DNA of 64,000 nt from assembly GCF_900142825.1 (NCBI RefSeq), contig NZ_FRCH01000003.1, forward strand, positions 1 through 64,000, read 5' to 3'. Positions 28,604-37,706 of the stretch are shown here, piece by piece. Each line of letters starts with the position of its first letter. Position 1 is the stretch's first letter. Under the pieces are notes generated by a model. The model saw only the letters and a list, made by a program, of their open reading frames with translations. It was not told the origin of the DNA and did no database searches. The translations under genes were made by a program, and so were the position numbers. Source of the stretch: Rhodanobacter sp. OK091 (lineage in GTDB: Bacteria > Pseudomonadota > Gammaproteobacteria > Xanthomonadales > Rhodanobacteraceae).

Positions 28604-29302
28604 ATGCACCTGCTGCAGATCGGGCTGATCGGCGACCGCAACGACGATGTGGTCGCCCATCGTGCCATCCCGCTGGCATTGGGCATGGCCGCCGATGCCT
28701 GTGGTGTGGCGATCGAGCCGGTCTGGGTGCCCACCGATGAGGTGGGCACCGGCGCCGCGCTGGCGGAGTTCGATGGCCTCTGGTGCGTTCCGGCCAGCCC
28801 GTATCGCAGCATGGATGGCGCGCTCTCGGCGATCCGCGTGGCACGCGAGCGGCACATTCCGTTTCTGGGTACTTGCGGCGGTTTCCAGCACGCGATGATC
28901 GAATACGCGCGCAACGTGCTGGGCTGGGCCGATGCCGAGCATGCCGAGACGGCGCCGCAGGCAACGCGTCAGGTGGTCGTGCCGCTGCTGTGTTCGCTGG
29001 TCGAGGTGACCGATGCGGTGCAACTGATGGCGGATTCGCGGCTGGCACAGGCCTACGGCACCACGGCAATCGCTGAGGGCTATCACTGCAACTACGGGCT
29101 GAGCCCCGATTTTCGGCAGGTACTCGACAACGGCCCGCTGCGGATCAATGCGATGGATGACGCCGGCGACGTGCGCGGCGTCGAGCTGGACGATCACCCC
29201 TTCTTCATCGCCACGCTGTTCCAGCATGAACGCGGCGCGCTGCAGGGCCGATTGCCGCCCGCGGTGCATGCCTTCGTGCAGGCAGCGATAGCCGCCGGCT
29301 GA
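28604..29302 (+). CDS. CTP synthase C-terminal-related glutaminase-like protein
   Basis: A 232-residue protein starting 10 bp after glyA. It resembles the class-I glutamine amidotransferase domain of CTP synthase ([23 protein letters not shown], a phosphate/CTP-like loop; [19 protein letters not shown], the nucleophile elbow with Cys; [18 protein letters not shown] near the usual catalytic His). The family has members with selenocysteine, but here the elbow is an ordinary Cys codon. No synthetase domain is attached. The substrate is unknown. Confidence 0.8.
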   Translation: MHLLQIGLIGDRNDDVVAHRAIPLALGMAADACGVAIEPVWVPTDEVGTGAALAEFDGLWCVPASPYRSMDGALSAIRVARERHIPFLGTCGGFQHAMIEYARNVLGWADAEHAETAPQATRQVVVPLLCSLVEVTDAVQLMADSRLAQAYGTTAIAEGYHCNYGLSPDFRQVLDNGPLRINAMDDAGDVRGVELDDHPFFIATLFQHERGALQGRLPPAVHAFVQAAIAAG

Positions 29303-29304
29303 TC

Positions 29305-29826
29305 ATGCATTGTCCCTTCTGCCAGCACGAAGACACCCGCGTCATCGACTCGCGTCTTACCGAGGATGGCAGCAGCGTGCGTCGCCGGCGCGAATGCGAG
29401 CAGTGCGGCGAGCGATTCAACACGTTCGAGACGGCCGAGCTGAAGCTGCCGACGATCGTGAAAAGCGGTGAGCGGCGCGAGGCGTTCGACGAGCGCAAAC
29501 TGCGGGTAAGTTTCGAGCGTGCGCTGCAGAAGCGGCCGGTGGCCAGTCATGACGTGGACGCGTCCGTGCGCGCCATCATCAACGATCTGCGTCGCAGCGG
29601 CGAACGCGAAGTGCCGTCGCGCCAGCTCGGTGAGCTGGTGATGCGCGAACTGAAGAATCTCGACCAGGTGGCCTATGTGCGGTTCGCCTCGGTCTATCGC
29701 AAATTCGAAGACGTGCAGGCGTTCCGCGAGGAGATCGAGAAGCTGGAGCGCGACCTTCCGGGACTGGAGACCCTGCAGCTTTCGCTGCTCGGTGAAGTCG
29801 ACATCAAGCGCGGCAAGAAGAACTGA
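29305..29826 (+). CDS. nrdR: Transcriptional repressor NrdR
   Basis: A 173-residue repressor of ribonucleotide reductase genes. The zinc ribbon ligands are C3, C6, C31 and C34 ([15 protein letters not shown]). The ATP-cone domain follows from about residue 49 ([26 protein letters not shown]). The C-terminus is slightly longer than in E. coli. It sits just before ribD, the usual gammaproteobacterial order glyA-nrdR-ribD. Confidence 0.96.
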   Translation: MHCPFCQHEDTRVIDSRLTEDGSSVRRRRECEQCGERFNTFETAELKLPTIVKSGERREAFDERKLRVSFERALQKRPVASHDVDASVRAIINDLRRSGEREVPSRQLGELVMRELKNLDQVAYVRFASVYRKFEDVQAFREEIEKLERDLPGLETLQLSLLGEVDIKRGKKN

Positions 29827-29872
29827 TTCCCGCGGCCTCACCGCCGTTGACGCATCTGCCAGAATGCCACGC

Positions 29873-30979
29873 ATGTCCATGACCATGCCCATGTTCAGCG
29901 CGCTCGATCACCAGCACATGGCGCATGCCCTGCGCCTGGCCGAGTGCGGCCTCTATACGACCCAGCCGAACCCACGGGTCGGTTGCGTGATCGCACATGG
30001 CGGCGAGGTTGTCGGTACGGGCTTCCATCAGCGTGCAGGCGAGCCACACGCCGAGGTGTACGCGTTACGTGAATCCGGCACTCGTGCGCGTGGCGCCACC
30101 GCTTACGTCACGCTGGAGCCGTGCGCGCATCACGGCCGCACACCACCGTGCGCGGAGGCGCTGATCGCGGCCGGTGTGAATCGCGTAGTGGTCGCCGCCG
30201 AGGATCCGTTTCCGCAGGTCGACGGTCGTGGCATGGCCAGCTTGCGCGCCGCCCGCATTACCGTCGACGTGGGCCTGTTGCGCGAGGCCGCGCGCGAACT
30301 GAACATCGGTTTCTTCAGCCGGATCGAGCGCGGCCGTCCGTTCGTACGGGTGAAACTGGCGATGAGTCTGGACGGCCGTACCGCGCTGAGCAACGGCGAA
30401 TCGAAATGGATCACCGGCGAGGCCGCGCGGGCCGACGTGCAGCGCTGGCGCGCGCGCAGCTCGGCGATCCTCAGCGGCAGCGGCACGGTGCTGGCCGACA
30501 ATCCGCGCCTCACCGTGCGATTGCCAGACCACGAAGCATTCGCGCCGCCGCTGCGCGTGGTGCTGGACCGCCAGCTGCGCACGCCAGCCGGCAGCCATGT
30601 ACTGGATGGCTCGGCGCCCACGCTGGTGTTGCACGGCGCAGCGGGATTCTGTGCCGACAACCGTTTCGAGCGGGTCGAACGGATGGAGCTGGCCACACAC
30701 AACGATGCGCTGGACCTGCGCGCCATGCTTGCTCTGCTGGCCGGGCGCGGCTGCAACGAGGTGCATGTCGAAGCCGGCCCGACCCTTTGCGGGGCGCTGT
30801 TCGCCGCCGGCCTCGCCGATGAGCTGCTGCTCTACGTCGCACCGTTGCTGCTGGGCGACAGTGCGCGCCCGCTGCTGCACTTGCCGTCGCTCAGCGACAT
30901 GGCAGGGCGCTGGCAGTTGCAGGTGATCGACCAGCGCATGCTGGGCCGGGACATCCGTTTGCGTCTGCGGCCGAGCTGA
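29873..30979 (+). CDS. ribD: Bifunctional pyrimidine deaminase/reductase RibD
   Basis: A 368-residue enzyme for riboflavin steps 2 and 3. The N-terminal deaminase has the zinc motifs HAEVYALRES and LEPCAHHGRTPPC. The reductase begins near residue 150 (PFVRVKLAMSLDGRTAL, WITGEAARADVQRWRARSSAILSGSGT) and ends with EAGPTLCGALF. Several ATGs lie at the N-terminus (29864-29885) and no clear ribosome site picks one; 29873 is a compromise. Unlike in many relatives it does not lead directly into ribE: about 3.3 kb intervene. Confidence 0.92.
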   Translation: MSMTMPMFSALDHQHMAHALRLAECGLYTTQPNPRVGCVIAHGGEVVGTGFHQRAGEPHAEVYALRESGTRARGATAYVTLEPCAHHGRTPPCAEALIAAGVNRVVVAAEDPFPQVDGRGMASLRAARITVDVGLLREAARELNIGFFSRIERGRPFVRVKLAMSLDGRTALSNGESKWITGEAARADVQRWRARSSAILSGSGTVLADNPRLTVRLPDHEAFAPPLRVVLDRQLRTPAGSHVLDGSAPTLVLHGAAGFCADNRFERVERMELATHNDALDLRAMLALLAGRGCNEVHVEAGPTLCGALFAAGLADELLLYVAPLLLGDSARPLLHLPSLSDMAGRWQLQVIDQRMLGRDIRLRLRPS

Positions 30980-30998
30980 CCGCCTCGCGCTCCACATC

Positions 30999-31862
30999 TC
31001 AATGCAGATAAGCGGGAAAGTGCGGCAGCAGGGCGATGTCGCGCGGGTCATGCTGGACCACTACTTTTGCATGAGTCCGCGTGGCGATCGCTTCGAACCG
31101 GTTCATTGATGCCAGCGTGGCGGCACGGTCGACGTTGACCCTGGGCACGCGCCGCAGACGGCGGGCTTCGCGGCTGTGGTAGAGATCGCCGCTGAGCAGC
31201 ACCACGCCGGCGTGCGGCAGTTGCAGTTGCAGCGCCTGATGACCGGGTGTGTGGCCGGGCAGCGATAACAGTCGCACGCTACCATCGCCGAAGACGTCCG
31301 CGTCGCCATCGATGAGGCGCATTTTTGCGTTCTTGTATGCACTGACCGGCGCCAGTGATTCGAACGGCGGCGGCGCGAGGCCGGTCGCGGCTGCCAGCTC
31401 GCGGCGCTGCAATATCCATGTAGCGTTGCCGAACAGGTTGGCGTTGCCGGTGTGATCGATGTGCCAGTGCGAGAACGCCAGGTAGTCGATGTCGGACGGC
31501 TTCAGGCCCAATGCCTTGAGCTGGTCGACCAGCCTGATCCGCACGCTGCCATGGATACCGGGGGCAAAGTCGATGCCGTTCGGGTGATCGGCAATGGCGT
31601 CGCCCAGGCCGGTTTCCCACAGCAGGATGCCTTTCGGATGGCGGATCAGGAAGCACGGTACCGACATCGTGCCTGGCTTGCCGTCCAGCGCGCCGCTGTC
31701 GTCGAACAAGCTCATGTCGCTTGCGTCGATGCGGCCGCAGTCGATCACGTACAGGCGGATGCCGGTTGGCGCGTCGGCTGCGTGAGCCAACACCGCGAGG
31801 GAAAGCAGCAAAGCGGAAAGCAGCATGCGCACGAAGCGGCCCGCGGCGAGGGTGATATGCAT
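30999..31862 (-). CDS. Exported metallo-beta-lactamase fold hydrolase (lactonase-like)
   Basis: A 287-residue protein with an N-terminal signal peptide ending near LAHAADA. The zinc-binding motif is SHWHIDHTGNA, with GHTPGHQALQL and GDLYHSR further on, and HDPRD near the C-terminus. The layout matches the N-acyl-homoserine lactonase-like MBL group (PCFLIRHPKGILLWETGLGDAI). A periplasmic lactonase or related hydrolase is likely, but the substrate is not shown. Its stop faces the ribD stop 20 bp away. It probably forms an operon with the dehydrogenase upstream. Confidence 0.83.
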   Translation of the reverse strand: MHITLAAGRFVRMLLSALLLSLAVLAHAADAPTGIRLYVIDCGRIDASDMSLFDDSGALDGKPGTMSVPCFLIRHPKGILLWETGLGDAIADHPNGIDFAPGIHGSVRIRLVDQLKALGLKPSDIDYLAFSHWHIDHTGNANLFGNATWILQRRELAAATGLAPPPFESLAPVSAYKNAKMRLIDGDADVFGDGSVRLLSLPGHTPGHQALQLQLPHAGVVLLSGDLYHSREARRLRRVPRVNVDRAATLASMNRFEAIATRTHAKVVVQHDPRDIALLPHFPAYLH

Positions 31863-31891
31863 GACGGAAGTTCCTTGAAGTTGAAGCGGGC

Positions 31892-32902
31892 TCATGCCCG
31901 GAAGTCGATCGCCACCTTGCCGAAATGCCGACCGGCGGCCAGGTGCTCGAAGGCCTCGCGTAACTGCGCGAAGCCGAAGACGCGGTCGATGACCGGTTCC
32001 ATTGCGCACGCCTCGATGGCCGTGACCATGCGCTCGTGTTCCTCCAGCGATGCCACCGAGATGCCCTGCAAGTGCACGCGCTTGAGGATCGCCTTGCTCA
32101 ACGGCAAGGTGGCGTCCAACCCGCCCATGAAACCCACCAGCCCGACGAAGCCGTGCATGCGCACGGCGTCCAGCGACTGCACGAGCGTGGCGCCGCCCAC
32201 GGTCTCGATGACCGCATCGACGCCGACTCCGCCGCTGGCCTCGCGAACAAGCGGGCCCCACGCAGGATGCTTGGCGTAGTTGATGAGCACGTCCGCTCCC
32301 AACGCCTTGCCGCGCGCAAGCTTGTCGTCGCTGGAAGAGAGCAGGATCGCCCGTGCGCCGCGCAGCTTGGCGAACTGCAGCGCGAACATGGATACGCCGC
32401 CCGTGCCCAGCAGCAGCACGGTCTGGCCGGTGGTGACGTGTGCCTGCTCCAGCGCCTGCCAGGCGGTGAGTGCGGCGATCGGCAGAGTGGCGGCCTGCAA
32501 GCTGGAGAGGTGCGCCGGCGCGCGTGCCAGCGAGTACTGATCGAAGCAGGCCAGCTCGCGCATCACGCCATCGAACGGGCCGCCGATTTCCGCGCCCTCC
32601 CATTCCGGCCGCATCGAGCCGGCGAGCCAGCGCGACTTGTAGAAGGTGGTGACACGGTCGCCGGGTTTGAAGCGGGTTACCGCGGCACCGACTTCCAGCA
32701 CCGTGCCGGCGCCGTCGGACACCGGCACGATCGGCAGCTGCACGCCGCGGTAGAGATCGCCATGGACCAGCATCTGGTCGCGGAAATTGAGCGAGGCGGC
32801 TTCCATCCGCAGCAGCACTTCGTTCGCGCCGGGGCGCGGCGCGGGCAGGTCGACTAGATCCAGGTGGTCCGGACCGAACGCGGTGAGCTGGATGCTGCGC
32901 AT
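31892..32902 (-). CDS. Zinc-type alcohol dehydrogenase family protein (MDR)
   Basis: A 336-residue medium-chain dehydrogenase/reductase. It has the GroES-like N-terminus (EVLLRMEAASLNFRDQMLVHGDLY, PIVPVSDGAGTVLEVG) and a Rossmann domain with LLLGTGGVSMFALQFAKLRGA. The structural-zinc cysteines are absent, as in the quinone reductase/enoyl reductase-like branch. It is divergent from the LysR gene and 29 bp upstream of the MBL gene on the same strand, so it is the likely LysR target. Confidence 0.88.
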   Translation of the reverse strand: MRSIQLTAFGPDHLDLVDLPAPRPGANEVLLRMEAASLNFRDQMLVHGDLYRGVQLPIVPVSDGAGTVLEVGAAVTRFKPGDRVTTFYKSRWLAGSMRPEWEGAEIGGPFDGVMRELACFDQYSLARAPAHLSSLQAATLPIAALTAWQALEQAHVTTGQTVLLLGTGGVSMFALQFAKLRGARAILLSSSDDKLARGKALGADVLINYAKHPAWGPLVREASGGVGVDAVIETVGGATLVQSLDAVRMHGFVGLVGFMGGLDATLPLSKAILKRVHLQGISVASLEEHERMVTAIEACAMEPVIDRVFGFAQLREAFEHLAAGRHFGKVAIDFRA

Positions 32903-32991
32903 GACGTAATCCTTGAGAGGAATGGAAGGAATACCGCCATGGTGGACGTCGCTTGTTCGAGTGATAATCCATCGCTATGGCATATCTTTTA

Positions 32992-33008
32992 TTCGTTCAA
33001 TGAACAAA
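32992..33008. promoter_or_regulatory. Palindrome over the LysR start codon
   Basis: ttcgttca (32992-32999) and tgaacaaa (33001-33008) are inverted copies with one mismatch, centred on the first base of the start codon. It could be an autoregulatory site or affect translation start. It is short, so chance is possible. Confidence 0.35.
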
Positions 33009-33911
33009 TCCTTCGAACTCACGCCAACCCGCTTGCGCGAGTTGCGCGGCTTCGCCGCGGCTGCAAGAAGGCTGAACTTCTCGCAGGCCGCGCGCGAGGT
33101 CGGCTGCACGCCATCGGTGCTGAGCCGGCGCATCGCTGCACTGGAAGATGCCGTGGGCGGCAAATTGTTCCTGCGCACCACCCGCCGGATGACGCTGACC
33201 GTGCGCGGCGAGCAGTTGCTGGCGCATTGCCAACGACTGGAGGATGTCGCGGCCGATCTCGCGGCCGACTTGCGCCCGCATCGCGGCGAGCCGGCGGGCC
33301 GGTTGCGCGTGCATTTGCCGGCAGCCTATGGCCGCCACCGCATCGCACCGTTGCTGGCCTCTTTTTTGCGCCGCCATCCGCTGATCCGGCTGGAGACGGT
33401 CTATGACGATGCGTACGTCGACATGGTCGAGGCGAAGATCGACCTGGCGCTGCGCGTGGGCAAGCTCGCCGACACGCAACTGGCGGCGCGGCGGGTCGGC
33501 ACGATGCGGCGCTATCTATGCGCAGCACCGGATTACCTGACTGCGGCGCCGCCGCTTGTTGACCCGGCCGACCTGAAAAGGCACCGCTGCATCGCTTTCA
33601 GCGGCTTGCGCACGGGCACGCTGTGGCAGTTCAGCCAGCAGCGCCGGCGGCGTTCGGTACGGATCGATCCGGTGTTGTCGAGCAACGACGCGCAAGCCGT
33701 GCTCGATGCCGCACTGGCCGGCGTTGGCATCGCGATGCAGGGCGATTACATGGCCGATCCGCTGGTGGCGGCAGGGCGTCTGGTCGAAGTGCTGCCGGAC
33801 TGGCCGCTGAGCAGCTCGCCGATCCACTTGTTGTGGTTGCCCGGCGCGGATCGTACGCCGGCGCTGCGGCACTTGATCGACGATCTGGTGGCAGCGCTGA
33901 CCATGGATTGA
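33000..33911 (+). CDS. LysR family regulator
   Basis: A 303-residue regulator. The winged HTH spans about 8-66 (LRELRGFAAAARRLNFSQAAREVGCTPSVLSRRIAALEDAVGGKLFLRTTRRMTLT) and a LysR substrate domain follows (LRVHLPAAYGRHRIAPLLASFLRRHPLIRLE), of the CrgA/PBP2 group. ATG 33000 is chosen because the upstream extension (from 32913) is not LysR-like. It is divergent from the MDR dehydrogenase and MBL genes, the standard arrangement for a LysR activator and its targets. Confidence 0.9.
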   Translation: MNKSFELTPTRLRELRGFAAAARRLNFSQAAREVGCTPSVLSRRIAALEDAVGGKLFLRTTRRMTLTVRGEQLLAHCQRLEDVAADLAADLRPHRGEPAGRLRVHLPAAYGRHRIAPLLASFLRRHPLIRLETVYDDAYVDMVEAKIDLALRVGKLADTQLAARRVGTMRRYLCAAPDYLTAAPPLVDPADLKRHRCIAFSGLRTGTLWQFSQQRRRRSVRIDPVLSSNDAQAVLDAALAGVGIAMQGDYMADPLVAAGRLVEVLPDWPLSSSPIHLLWLPGADRTPALRHLIDDLVAALTMD

Positions 33912-34012
33912 AACGCCGCCCCCATCGTGCGCGGAATGGAACACTGTTTCCCGGCTGCGGATGGCGGAGGGAGTGCTAGACTGCCGCAGCCGGCTTGCCG
34001 GCAGCACACGAC

Positions 34013-34184
34013 GTCTTCAGGGCGGGGCGAAATTCCCCACCGGCGGTAGGTTGAAGGGCTCACGCCCGACAACGAGCCCGCGAGCGCTTCCGGTCACACG
34101 GAAGGTCAGCAGATCCGGTCGAATGCCGGAGCCGACGGCTGGAAACGGGCGACCGCTTCCTCACAGTCCGGATAAAGAGAAGAC
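34013..34184 (+). promoter_or_regulatory. FMN riboswitch (RFN element)
   Basis: The closing helix gtcttc (34013-34018) pairs with gaagac (34179-34184). Between lie the conserved RFN blocks: agggcggggcgaaattcccc, accggcggtag, gagcccgcgagcg, ggtcagcagatccggt, gaatgccggagccgacggc and acagtccggataaag. FMN binding should cut expression of the downstream riboflavin genes. The ribE-ribB-...-ribH cluster follows on the same strand. Confidence 0.96.
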
Positions 34185-34215
34185 GGCACGGCGGACGCCT
34201 CACGGCGTGCGCCTG

Positions 34216-34238
34216 GCCTCATGCCTTGAGGCGTTTTT
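34216..34238 (+). terminator. Expression-platform terminator of the FMN riboswitch
   Basis: The stem gcctca 34216-34221 / tgaggc 34227-34232 is followed by gttttt. It lies 32 bp after the aptamer and before the ribE start, so FMN-bound RNA can end here. Confidence 0.75.
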
Positions 34239-34318
34239 CGCATCGTTCAACGCGGGAAACGTTTCATGAAATCCATTGCCTTCATGCAGTCCATCGCCCT
34301 CCGCCCGGAGGTGCACTG

Positions 34319-34957
34319 ATGTTTACCGGCATCATCCAGTCCGTGGGCCGCATCGCACGGCTCGAACCGCGTGGCGGCGATGTGCGACTAGCCGTCGATA
34401 CCGCCGGCCTCGATCTCGCCGATGTGCATCTGGGCGACTCGATCGCCGTCTCCGGCGTATGCCTGACCGCCATCACGCTGGAACCGCGCGGGTTCAGCGC
34501 CGACGTTTCCAACGAGACGCTTTCGCTCACCTCGCTGGGCAAGTTGAAGGCGGGCGACCCGGTGAACCTGGAAAAGGCATTGCGCCTCGCGGACCGGCTC
34601 GGCGGCCATCTGGTTTCGGGCCACGTCGACGGCCTCGGCAAGGTGGTATCGATCGTGCCGGATGGCCGTTCGCAACGCTGGACGTTCGAAGTGCCCGCCG
34701 CCATCTCGCGCTACATCGCCGCGAAGGGCTCGGTATGCATCGACGGCACCAGCCTCACCGTCAACGAAGTCGCGGGACATCGCTTCGGCGTCAACCTGAT
34801 TCCGCACACGATCGAGCACACCGCGTTCCATGCCCGCCGCGTCGGTGACGCGGTGAATATCGAAGTGGATGTGGTGGCGCGTTACATCGAACGGCTGCTG
34901 TCCAGCGGCGAGACGCCCAGGCTGGACGAGGCGTTCCTCAAGCAGCACGGCTTTTGA
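34319..34957 (+). CDS. ribE: Riboflavin synthase alpha chain
   Basis: A 212-residue enzyme that dismutates two dimethyl-ribityl-lumazines to riboflavin. The start ATG 34319 (MFTGIIQSVGRI) is preceded by ggagg at 34307-34311. Two lumazine-binding repeats are seen: residues 1 to about 97 with HLGDSIAVSGVCLT, and about 98-200 with GGHLVSGHVDGLGKV and CIDGTSLTVNEV. The first gene after the FMN riboswitch. A 17-codon frame (34266-34319) ends on the start codon as TGATG; it may be a coupling peptide, but its own ribosome site is weak. Confidence 0.95.
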   Translation: MFTGIIQSVGRIARLEPRGGDVRLAVDTAGLDLADVHLGDSIAVSGVCLTAITLEPRGFSADVSNETLSLTSLGKLKAGDPVNLEKALRLADRLGGHLVSGHVDGLGKVVSIVPDGRSQRWTFEVPAAISRYIAAKGSVCIDGTSLTVNEVAGHRFGVNLIPHTIEHTAFHARRVGDAVNIEVDVVARYIERLLSSGETPRLDEAFLKQHGF

Positions 34958-34968
34958 CTTCAGAAAAG

Positions 34969-35040
34969 AGTGGAGAGGAGTGAGAAACGAGAGAAGAGCG
35001 CTAGCCCGCGGCTTTCACTCGTTTCTCACTCCTCTCCACT
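34969..35040. repeat. Perfect 23-bp inverted repeat inside the rib operon, copy B
   Basis: The arm 34969-34991 (agtggagaggagtgagaaac and 3 more bases) is the exact reverse complement of 35018-35040, with a 26-nt loop containing gcgctagcccgcggc. It fills the 117-bp gap between ribE and ribB. In mRNA it would form a very stable hairpin. It is the same family as 21761-21856. Confidence 0.85.
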
Positions 35041-35074
35041 CACTTCTCATCCATCCATTCCGAGGCTTCACCTC

Positions 35075-36166
35075 ATGCCCTTCAACACCATTCCCGAAAT
35101 CCTCGAAGACATCCGCGCCGGTCGCATGGTGGTGATCCTCGACGACGAGGATCGCGAGAACGAGGGCGACCTGATCATGGCCGCCGAGAAAGTGCGTGCG
35201 GAAGACATCAACTTCATGGTGCGCGAGGCGCGCGGGCTGGTTTGCGTCACCTTGACCGAACAGCGTACGCGGCAGCTAGGCCTGAAGCCGATGGTCAGCG
35301 ACAACACCTCGGCCTACCACACCAACTTCACCGTCTCGATCGAAGCAGCCGAGGGCGTCACCACCGGCATCTCCGCGCACGACCGTGCGCGCACGATCCA
35401 GGTGGCGGTGAAGGCCGATGCGAAACCGCAGGACTTGTCGCAGCCCGGCCACATCTTTCCGCTGACCGCGCAACCGGGCGGCGTGCTGACCCGCGCCGGC
35501 CATACCGAAGCCGGTTGCGACCTGGCCGCGCTGGCCGGGCTGGAACCGTCGGCGGTGTTGATCGAGGTGCTGCACGAAGACGGCTCGATGGCGCGCCGCC
35601 CGGAACTCGAAGCCTTTGCGGCCAAACACGGCCTGAAGATCGGCTCGATCGCCGACCTGATCCGCTATCGCCTGGAAACCGAAAAGACCGTGCAGCGCGT
35701 GCACGAAGAAGACGTGCAGACCGAGTTCGGCGGCTTCCGCCTGTATGCGTATCGCGACGTGATCCGGCGCGGCCTGCATTTCGCCCTGGTGCGCGGCGTG
35801 GTCGACGACGCCAGGCCGGTGCTCACGCGCGTACATGTACGCAACACGCTGTCCGACGTATTGCATCTGCAGCGCGACGATCTCGGCCTCACCGTGACCT
35901 CGGCGCTGCGCCGCATCGCCGACGAGGATCGCGGCGTGCTGCTGGTGCTGTCCGGCGAGGACACGCCCGAGGCGCTGCTGGCCCGTCTCAATCGCCAGCC
36001 CAGCACGCAGGCGCCGGAGGAAGCGCAGCAGCAGGAGTGGCGTCAGCTCGGCCTCGGCGCGCAGATGCTGGCCGATCTCGGCGTGCACCAACTGCGCGTG
36101 CTCGGCACGCCGCGCAAACTGGTCGGTCTGGCTGGTTTCGGACTCGAGGTAGTGGAGTACGTGTAG
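35075..36166 (+). CDS. ribB: 3,4-dihydroxy-2-butanone-4-phosphate synthase with degenerate GCHII domain
   Basis: A 363-residue protein. Residues about 1-205 are a complete DHBP synthase ([56 protein letters not shown]). The C-terminal half follows GTP cyclohydrolase II in layout but lacks the zinc-binding cysteines: where RibA has a Cys-rich loop, this has [18 protein letters not shown]. The cyclohydrolase activity is probably lost, as in other xanthomonad RibB proteins, so a separate ribA must exist elsewhere. Start ATG 35075 (MPFNTIPEI); the longer frame reads through the palindrome. Confidence 0.93.
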   Translation: MPFNTIPEILEDIRAGRMVVILDDEDRENEGDLIMAAEKVRAEDINFMVREARGLVCVTLTEQRTRQLGLKPMVSDNTSAYHTNFTVSIEAAEGVTTGISAHDRARTIQVAVKADAKPQDLSQPGHIFPLTAQPGGVLTRAGHTEAGCDLAALAGLEPSAVLIEVLHEDGSMARRPELEAFAAKHGLKIGSIADLIRYRLETEKTVQRVHEEDVQTEFGGFRLYAYRDVIRRGLHFALVRGVVDDARPVLTRVHVRNTLSDVLHLQRDDLGLTVTSALRRIADEDRGVLLVLSGEDTPEALLARLNRQPSTQAPEEAQQQEWRQLGLGAQMLADLGVHQLRVLGTPRKLVGLAGFGLEVVEYV

Positions 36167-36245
36167 CCTCGTACCGGACATCGCCCCGCCATGGCGGCGC
36201 CATGCCCGGCAAACCATACTCGAGCTTTCCGGACGACGTCCCGCC

Positions 36246-37196
36246 ATGCCCGATATCACCATCCGCCTGATCGCCCCCTCCGGCTACCCCTGTGACCTCG
36301 CTGCGATGATGCGTGGTGTGACGCGATTGCGTGAAGCGGGCTGTGTCGTGGATGGCCTCGAGGTACTGGAGCGAACGGAGCTGCGCTTCGCCGGCACGGA
36401 CGCCGAACGCGCAGCGGATATCAACGCGCTGGCGACGATGGAGACATTGCCGGATATCGCGCTGGTGACCCGCGGCGGCTACGGCGCCTCGCGCCTGCTG
36501 CCACATCTGCACTACGACGCCTTGCGCGAACGGCTGGTCGATGCGTCCGCGCTGCTGGTGGGGCATAGCGATTTCACCGCGCTGCAGCTGGCGCTGTTTG
36601 CAAAGAGCGGCTTGTGCACGTTCAGCGGGCCGCTGCTGGCGGACTTGGGGGAGGAGCCCTGCGGTGAGTTCACCTGGCAGCACTTCTGGCGCACCTTGAC
36701 CTCACCGGCATCCACCGCGGCGTGGTCAGGCACAGGGACCGCCGGTATCGACGTGCAAGGCCCGCTGTGGGGCGGCAATCTCGCGGTGCTGTGCAGCCTG
36801 CTCGGTACGCCGTATTTTCCGCAGATCGATGGCGGCATCCTGTTCGTCGAAGATGTCGGTGAGCCGCCGTTCCGCATCGAGCGATGGTTGTATCAACTGC
36901 ATCTGTCCGGTGTGCTTGGCCGGCAGCAGGCGCTGGTGCTGGGCGACTTCAGCCATTGCCAGCCCGGTGCGCGCGACAATGGCTATGACCTGGACGCGGC
37001 GTTCGCGCAGATCCGCGCCGTGGCTGGGATTCCCGTCGTGGCCGGCATGCCGCACGGCCATGGTATGGACCAACTCACCTTGCCGTTCGGAGCGCCGGCG
37101 CGGCTGCGGGTGGCGGACGGCCTTGCGCAGCTGGATTTCGCCGGCTATCCGCACCTCGATCGGCCCGCGCCGGTCAGCGCCGTCGAAAACCCGTAA
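36246..37196 (+). CDS. ldcA: LD-carboxypeptidase (S66 family)
   Basis: A 316-residue serine peptidase that trims the terminal D-Ala from tetrapeptides during murein recycling. The nucleophile is the Ser of LVGHSDFTAL after TRGGYGASRLLP, and the acid and base are in ILFVEDVGE and AGMPHGHGMDQLTLP. No signal peptide, so it is cytoplasmic like E. coli LdcA. It is inserted between ribB and ribH, an order shared by xanthomonads. Confidence 0.9.
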   Translation: MPDITIRLIAPSGYPCDLAAMMRGVTRLREAGCVVDGLEVLERTELRFAGTDAERAADINALATMETLPDIALVTRGGYGASRLLPHLHYDALRERLVDASALLVGHSDFTALQLALFAKSGLCTFSGPLLADLGEEPCGEFTWQHFWRTLTSPASTAAWSGTGTAGIDVQGPLWGGNLAVLCSLLGTPYFPQIDGGILFVEDVGEPPFRIERWLYQLHLSGVLGRQQALVLGDFSHCQPGARDNGYDLDAAFAQIRAVAGIPVVAGMPHGHGMDQLTLPFGAPARLRVADGLAQLDFAGYPHLDRPAPVSAVENP

Positions 37197-37241
37197 AATA
37201 GCCGACCAGCATGGGCTTATCGCCCACAGGAACAGCAACCC

Positions 37242-37706
37242 ATGAAGATCATCGAAGGCGATTTCGCCACGCCAAAAGGCCGCTTTGCCATCGTCGCCGG
37301 CCGTTTCAACGGCTTTGTGGTCGAGCCGCTGGTGGCCGGGGCGCGTGATGCGCTGGTGCGCCACGGCGTGAAGGACGACGCGATCGAGCTGGTTCGCGTA
37401 CCGGGTGCGTGGGAGATCGCGCTGGCCGCGCACAAGCTGGCGAACTCCGGCAAATACGTGGCGGTGATCGCGCTGGGCGCGGTGATTCGTGGCTCCACGC
37501 CGCACTTCGATTATGTCGCTGGCGAATGCGCCAAGGGCCTGGCCCAGGCCGCATACAGTTCCGGCGTGCCGGTGGCGTTCGGCGTGCTGACCACCGACAG
37601 CATCGAGCAAGCGATCGAGCGCTCGGGCACCAAGGCCGGCAACAAGGGTGCCGATGCGGCGATCGCCGCGCTGGAAATGGTCAACCTGTACGGGAAGCTG
37701 GGATGA
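37242..37706 (+). CDS. ribH: 6,7-dimethyl-8-ribityllumazine synthase
   Basis: A 154-residue enzyme that condenses the RibB and RibD-pathway products to lumazine. Motifs are [47 protein letters not shown], and [28 protein letters not shown]. Its stop overlaps the nusB start (ATGA), so lumazine synthase and NusB are coupled. Confidence 0.96.
   Translation: MKIIEGDFATPKGRFAIVAGRFNGFVVEPLVAGARDALVRHGVKDDAIELVRVPGAWEIALAAHKLANSGKYVAVIALGAVIRGSTPHFDYVAGECAKGLAQAAYSSGVPVAFGVLTTDSIEQAIERSGTKAGNKGADAAIAALEMVNLYGKLG

Noticed and set aside
34266..34319. 17-codon leader peptide coupled to ribE
   Set aside because: It ends as TGATG on the ribE start, but its own ribosome site is weak and ribE has a good ggagg; kept only as a remark.
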